Assembly (NCBI RefSeq): GCF_000747075.1 | Contig: NZ_AVCH01000002.1 | Location: forward strand, 1-51,438 | Direction of reading: 5' to 3' | Length of the DNA stretch: 51,438 bases | Source: Arenimonas malthae CC-JY-1 | GTDB lineage: Bacteria > Pseudomonadota > Gammaproteobacteria > Xanthomonadales > Xanthomonadaceae | Shown: positions 47,539 through 51,438 of the stretch, piece by piece | Numbering within the stretch: the first letter of the stretch is position 1 | Layout of the letters: every line of letters begins with the position of its first letter | Program-made: the position numbers and the translations under genes | The notes under the pieces: generated by a model | Told to the model about the DNA's origin: nothing | The model's input: the letters and a program-made list of their open reading frames with translations, nothing else | The model's database searches: none

Positions 47539-49437
47539 TCAGCCCAGGGCTTGGCGGGCGGCCGAAAGGAGCTTGCCTTCCTCGACCAGCCGCACCGCGG
47601 TGGCCACGTCGCCGTCCATGGCGCGGTCGCGCGGCATGAAGGGGATGGCTTCACGCAGGGCGGCCCAGGCGGCGCGCACCGCCACGCCCGGTTCGAATTC
47701 CGGCGCTTCGGCCAGCTCGCGGCGCAGGCCTTCCACTTCCGCCAGGAAGGGCGCGCGGTCGGCGTGGCCGGGCAGCGGCGCGCCCTGCACCTTGGCCGCC
47801 AGCGCTTCGGCGTCGGCAGTGCGCGCCAGTTCGCGCGCGGCGTTGATCATGTCGCGGCGGTAGTCCAGCGCCTGCGCGGCGGTGTAGAGCTCCAGCGCCA
47901 GCACGTGGCCCAGGTCGGCCGTCATGTCGAGCACGTGGCGGCCTTCGTTCGCGCCCATGGACACGTGGTCCTCGGCGTTCGCGCTGGTGGGGATGGAATA
48001 CACGCTGGCCGGGTGGGCGCGGCTGGCCAGGTCGTTCACCAGGGCGGCGGCGGTGTACTGCACGATCATGAAGCCGCTCTCGGTGCCGTCCTCGTTGCCG
48101 ATGAGGAAGGGCGGCAGGCCGTCGTTCGTGGCCGGGTCCACCAGCTTGTTGAGCCGGCGCTCGGAAATGGACGCCAGCACCGGGATGGCGGCCTTGAGGT
48201 AGCTCATGGCCAGCGCCAGCGGCATGCCGTGGAAGTGGCCGGCCGAGACCACCTGGTCCTCGATTTCGCGCGCGCCCGGCAAATCCGGGAACAGCAGCGG
48301 GTTGTCGGTGACCGCGTTGAGTTCGATGTCCACCACGCGCTTGGCCTGCTCGAGCGCGTCGCGCACGGCGCCGTGCACCTGCGGGATGCAGCGCAGCGAG
48401 TAGCTGTCCTGCGGCTGGTGCTTCTTGCCGCCGCGGAACGGGCGGAAGCGCTGGTAGAAGCGCTCGCGGCCGTGGCGCTGGCTCAGCGGTACCCAGTCCC
48501 AGCCGATGTCGAAGCCCAAGGCCTGCTGTTCCGGCGTGGACCAGCTTTCCGGCAGCCACTGCCGGAAGCGCGGCACCAGGTGGTAGGCGATGTCGGACAG
48601 CGTGGAGCCGGTGAGCAGCCGGCGCAGCTGCGCCGCCACGTGCACCTGGCCCGGGTGCGGGCGCAGCGCGTGCACGTGCGGGTCGAAGGCGCGCAGGCGG
48701 CCGGCGAAGGCGTCGAGTGTCATGGCCGCGGCCAGGTCGGCGGTGTCGAGCAGGTCTTCCAGGCGCTCGATGGCCAGCACGGCCGTGGCCAGCATCTGCG
48801 CGGTGCCGTTGTTGAGCGCCAGGCCTTCCTTGTGCGACAGCGCCACCGGCTTCAGGCCGGCGCGCTGCAGCGCCTCGGCGCCGGGCAGGCGTTCGCCGTC
48901 GTAGAAGGCTTCGCCGCCGCCGAGCAGCACGATGGCCAGGTGCGAGAGCGGCGCCAGGTCGCCCGAGGCGCCCACGGAGCCCTTCTGCGGCACCACCGGC
49001 ACCACGCCGGCATTGAGCAGCGCGGCCAACGATTCCAGCACCTGCGGGCGGATGCCCGAGTGGCCCATCATCAGCGTGTTGATGCGGATGGCCAGCATGG
49101 CGCGCACCACGCTGGGCGCGAACGGTTCGCCCACGCACACGGCATGGGTGACGATGAGGTTGCGCTGCAGTTCCTCGAGCACGCTTTCGCCCGAAGGCGC
49201 GGCGCCCGGCAGGCCGTCGCGCACGCGGCGCGAGCCCAGCAGCTTGTCGGCGTTGCTGCCGAAGCCGGTGGAGACGCCGTAGATGGGCTCCTGCTTCTTG
49301 ACCTGTTCGGCCAGGAAATCGGCGGCGCGCTGCACCGCCTGCATCTGCACCGGATCCAGGCGCACCGGGGCGCCGTGGGAGATTTCAGCAACCTGGGCGC
49401 GGCTGAGATGGCGACCGTCGAGGGTGATGGGCTTCAT
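47539..49437 (-). CDS. HAL/PAL/TAL-family ammonia-lyase, enlarged histidine ammonia-lyase-like
   Basis: A 632-residue MIO-dependent lyase, about 120 residues longer than typical HutH (about 510). The MIO prosthetic group would form from A157-S158-G159 in GSVGASGDLAPLSH. YGVSTGFGSNADK supplies the catalytic tyrosine loop. The selectivity pair is TH in NLIVTHAVCVGEP, closest to the SH of histidine ammonia-lyase and unlike the phenylalanine type. SIPTSANAEDHVSM also fits the HAL/TAL side. Extra sequence lies at about 66-90, and about 45 further residues fall within 280-345, before YSLRC. No other hut gene is present. Its ATG directly abuts the hisS stop (TGAATG), so it is cotranscribed with hisS. 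Substrate could be histidine or an aromatic amino acid. Confidence 0.85.
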   Translation of the reverse strand: MKPITLDGRHLSRAQVAEISHGAPVRLDPVQMQAVQRAADFLAEQVKKQEPIYGVSTGFGSNADKLLGSRRVRDGLPGAAPSGESVLEELQRNLIVTHAVCVGEPFAPSVVRAMLAIRINTLMMGHSGIRPQVLESLAALLNAGVVPVVPQKGSVGASGDLAPLSHLAIVLLGGGEAFYDGERLPGAEALQRAGLKPVALSHKEGLALNNGTAQMLATAVLAIERLEDLLDTADLAAAMTLDAFAGRLRAFDPHVHALRPHPGQVHVAAQLRRLLTGSTLSDIAYHLVPRFRQWLPESWSTPEQQALGFDIGWDWVPLSQRHGRERFYQRFRPFRGGKKHQPQDSYSLRCIPQVHGAVRDALEQAKRVVDIELNAVTDNPLLFPDLPGAREIEDQVVSAGHFHGMPLALAMSYLKAAIPVLASISERRLNKLVDPATNDGLPPFLIGNEDGTESGFMIVQYTAAALVNDLASRAHPASVYSIPTSANAEDHVSMGANEGRHVLDMTADLGHVLALELYTAAQALDYRRDMINAARELARTADAEALAAKVQGAPLPGHADRAPFLAEVEGLRRELAEAPEFEPGVAVRAAWAALREAIPFMPRDRAMDGDVATAVRLVEEGKLLSAARQALG

Positions 49438-50811
49438 TCAGCGCACCCCCATCGCACGCTGCTGCTCAAGCTCGACCTTGATGGCCGCCGCCAGCTCCTC
49501 GCGCGACACCTCGAACTGCTCCTGCGAGCGCAGGTCCTTCACCTTCACCACGCCGCGCGTAGCCTCGTCCTCGCCGTAGAGCACCACGAAGCGGATGCCG
49601 GCGCGGTCGGCGTACTGGAACTGCTTGGCCAGCTTCTTCGCCTCCAGCTGCACCTCGGCATTGATGCCGGCGGCGCGCAGGCGGCGGGCGATGTCGAGCG
49701 AATCGGCCAGGCGGGCGTCGTCCATCAGGCCCACCATCACTTCCACCGAGCTTTCGGCGGTGGAGAGGATGCCGGCCTCGCGCAGCTGCCAGAACAGGCG
49801 GGTGGCGCCGATGGAAATGCCCACGCCCGGCAGCTTGGACTTGGTGTAGTGGCTGGCCAGGTCTTCGTAGCGGCCGCCCGAGCAGACCGAGCCGATCTGC
49901 GGGTGTTCGTCGAGCGTGGTTTCGTACACGGTGCCGGTGTAGTAATCCAGGCCGCGGGCGATGGAGAAGTTCACGGCGTAGTTCTTTTCGGGCACGCCGT
50001 GGGCCTTCAGCAGTTCCAGCACCTCGCGCAGTTCGGCCACGCCCTGGGCCAGGGTGGCGTTGCCCTCGCCCAGCGCGGCCAGGCGCGCCAGCGCGTCGGC
50101 GTGCGAGGTGGAGCGCACCTGCACGAAGGCCATGATCTGGTCGGCCACGTTGTCGGCCAGCTGGAAATCGGGGCCGGTGAGCGTGGCGCGCACGGCGTCG
50201 GCGCCGCGCTTGTCGAGCTTGTCGATCTCGCGCAGCACCAGCGCCTGGCGCTCGCCGTCGGCGATGCCCAGGCCTTCGAAGAAGCCGCGCAGCAGCTTGC
50301 GGTTGTTGAGCTGGATGGTGAACGGGCCCACGCCCAGTTCGGTGAACACGGCGTGGATGACCGCGGGCAGCTCGGCGTCGTGGCGGATGCCCAGCGCGTC
50401 CTTGCCGATCACGTCGATGTCGCACTGGTAGAACTCGCGGAAGCGGCCGCGCTGGGCGCGTTCGCCGCGGTACACGCGCTGGATCTGGTAGCGCCGGAAC
50501 GGGAAGGCCAGGTCGTGCTCGTGCTCGGCCACGTAGCGGGCCAGGGGCACGGTCAGGTCGAAGCGCAGGGCCAGTTCGGGCTGGCCGCCCTGCTCCAGCG
50601 CGCCGGTGGACTGCACGAAATAGACCTGGCGCTCGGTTTCGCCGCCGGTCTTGGTGAGCAGCACCTCGGACAGCTCGAACACCGGCGTTTCCACCGGCAG
50701 GAAGCCGAAGCGCTCGTAATTGCGGCGGATCACGTCCAGCATGCGCTGGAAGGCGATCTGGTCACGGGGCAGAAGCTCCATGACCCCGGGCGTGGTGCGG
50801 GGCTTGATCAA
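49438..50811 (-). CDS. hisS: Histidyl-tRNA synthetase
   Basis: A class II synthetase of 457 residues from the TTG at 50811. Motif 2 is [21 protein letters not shown] with YQCDIDVIG. The histidine-specific loops are [13 protein letters not shown] and CSGGRYEDL, with motif 3 in [12 protein letters not shown]. The C-terminal anticodon-binding domain starts at about 360. The TTG start (MIKPRTTPG) has GGAG upstream and matches how I remember Xanthomonas homologs starting; an ATG at 50841 would add ten residues but has no ribosome binding site. The stop codon is immediately followed by the lyase start codon. Confidence 0.95.
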   Translation of the reverse strand: MIKPRTTPGVMELLPRDQIAFQRMLDVIRRNYERFGFLPVETPVFELSEVLLTKTGGETERQVYFVQSTGALEQGGQPELALRFDLTVPLARYVAEHEHDLAFPFRRYQIQRVYRGERAQRGRFREFYQCDIDVIGKDALGIRHDAELPAVIHAVFTELGVGPFTIQLNNRKLLRGFFEGLGIADGERQALVLREIDKLDKRGADAVRATLTGPDFQLADNVADQIMAFVQVRSTSHADALARLAALGEGNATLAQGVAELREVLELLKAHGVPEKNYAVNFSIARGLDYYTGTVYETTLDEHPQIGSVCSGGRYEDLASHYTKSKLPGVGISIGATRLFWQLREAGILSTAESSVEVMVGLMDDARLADSLDIARRLRAAGINAEVQLEAKKLAKQFQYADRAGIRFVVLYGEDEATRGVVKVKDLRSQEQFEVSREELAAAIKVELEQQRAMGVR

Positions 50812-50943
50812 GGCGGGCGACTCCAGTGCGAACCCCCGCATTCTAGCGGCAGCGGCCGGCCCGGCGCGTCGCCGCGGCGTGACCCGGGAAGGGTGGACTT
50901 GCCGAACCGCCGACGAGCCTCTAGAATTGCCGGCTCGATCCCT

Positions 50944-51020
50944 CGGGGTGTAGCTCAGCCTGGTAGAGCGCTACGTTCGGGACGTAGAAGTCGCAGGTTC
51001 AAATCCTGTCTCCCCGACCA
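50944..51020 (+). tRNA. tRNA-Pro (anticodon CGG)
   Basis: A 77-nt cloverleaf with D-arm GCTC/GAGC, anticodon arm CTACG-TTCGGGA-CGTAG (anticodon CGG at 50978-50980, codon CCG), T-arm GCAGG-TTCAAAT-CCTGT and encoded CCA at 51018-51020. The acceptor stem CGGGGTG/CTCCCCG has one U-U mismatch at position 6:67. The CCG codon fits the high-GC codon use of the window. Confidence 0.97.
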
Positions 51021-51035
51021 ATCGAGCACCAACGA

Positions 51036-51067
51036 AACGCCGCCCCCGCAGGGCGGCGTTTTTGTTT
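51036..51067 (+). terminator. Intrinsic terminator after tRNA-Pro
   Basis: A perfect 10-bp stem AACGCCGCCC/GGGCGGCGTT (51036-51045 with 51051-51060) and a 5-nt loop are followed by TTTGTTT. It lies 15 bp after the tRNA. Confidence 0.9.
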
Positions 51068-51137
51068 CCGCCGCCTTCGTTTGCCGCCCCGCCCCCTCGG
51101 CTACACTCGGCCGGGTCTAGGGGACGTGAGCAAACGC

Positions 51138-51438
51138 ATGGGCTGGATCCTGGGGATTCTGGGCGCACTGTTCGGAGCCGTGCTGGCCGACGACAGCCGC
51201 ATGCTGTTCGGGTTCTTCGCCGGCGCCCTGCTGGGGGTACTGCTGGCCCAGGCCCTGAAGCTGCGCAGCCGGGTGGCCCAGCTGGAACAACAGGTGGCGG
51301 CGCTGCGCGTGGCCGGCATTCGCGCCATGGCCCCGGAAACGCCGGCTCCCCGCCCACTGGCGGAGGCCGCCCCGGCGTCGACCCGCGCCGAACCTGCCGC
51401 CACGACCTCGCCCTCGCCTGCGGCCGCCGCCGCGCCCG
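51138..51438 (+). CDS. Membrane protein, partial (DUF2339-like N-terminus)
   Basis: An open frame that runs off the right edge. From the ATG at 51138 it reads MGWILGILGALFGAVLADDS, a first membrane segment; RMLFGFFAGALLGVLLAQAL forms a second. A short coiled coil (RSRVAQLEQQVAALR) and a Pro/Ala-rich linker follow. This start resembles DUF2339-type multi-helix membrane proteins, but only about 100 residues are visible, so the family is tentative. A GTG at 51126 is an alternative start close behind AGGGGA. Confidence 0.6.
   Translation, partial: MGWILGILGALFGAVLADDSRMLFGFFAGALLGVLLAQALKLRSRVAQLEQQVAALRVAGIRAMAPETPAPRPLAEAAPASTRAEPAATTSPSPAAAAAP

Noticed and set aside
47551-51120. Plus-strand open frame of 1189 residues opposite hutH-like and hisS genes
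   Set aside because: It covers two well-supported minus-strand genes, has low-complexity His/Ala/Gly/Val composition, and its tail runs through the tRNA gene.

Overview
The window is GC-rich, densely packed bacterial DNA. It suggests a gammaproteobacterium of the order Xanthomonadales (Lysobacterales). The evidence is a complete his operon led by a TrpR-like YerC/HisR repressor gene, an efpL (yeiP) gene, a fused isobutyryl-CoA mutase IcmF, an mtnB-mtnD-mtnC block, and the TGTAGGAGCGGCTTCAGCCG-type inverted repeat present three times. I cannot name the genus from sequence alone.

Layout. 1-1060 is a visibly less GC-rich patch with an AAA ATPase gene that stops right after its H-loop, probably acquired DNA. 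1060-7690 (minus) holds icmF, then an upstream set of unknown protein, TPR-sulfotransferase and Sel1 protein. 7781-10945 (minus) is a secretion-linked module: ECF sigma factor and ChrR-like cupin, followed by an exported COG4315-type protein, a DUF3034 outer-membrane protein and an exported truncated hemoglobin. 10946-11380 is non-coding and carries a candidate small RNA. 11381-24630 is dominated by branched-chain amino acid catabolism: Leu/Val dehydrogenase, isovaleryl-CoA dehydrogenase, thiolase, both methylcrotonyl-CoA carboxylase subunits, methylglutaconyl-CoA hydratase and HMG-CoA lyase. It is interrupted by ada, a lipoprotein of very unusual composition, and the Fur-controlled feoA-feoB-DUF6587 operon. 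24699-32725 holds a PAS-GGDEF-EAL protein, a GNAT, an SDR dehydrogenase, efpL, a Nudix hydrolase and two tandem APC permeases. 32762-34441 (minus) has rmuC and a HiPIP. 34564-36445 is the methionine-salvage block. 36461-45528 (minus) is the his operon, hisR-G-D-C-B-H-A-F-IE, with a phosphoesterase gene at its tail. 45646-47457 is a 7TMR-DISM diguanylate cyclase. 47539-50811 (minus) is hisS directly abutting an enlarged hutH-like lyase gene. tRNA-Pro(CGG) and the 5' end of a membrane protein gene close the window.

How the genes work together. The leucine pathway can be followed from deamination through isovaleryl-CoA to acetyl-CoA plus acetoacetate, with the thiolase able to finish. IcmF and the SDR extend this to other short acyl-CoAs. 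The histidine region couples synthesis, tRNA charging and possibly breakdown. The part most like an incompletely described system is the ECF/cupin plus exported globin module at 7.8-10.9 kb, which has a candidate ECF-type promoter in front of the exported genes. Other notable points are a palindromic repeat inserted in frame into icmF, a predicted leaderless his operon mRNA overlapped by a palindromic operator, and a terminator-like hairpin that abuts the rmuC ribosome binding site. All functional calls come from motif recognition without database searches.
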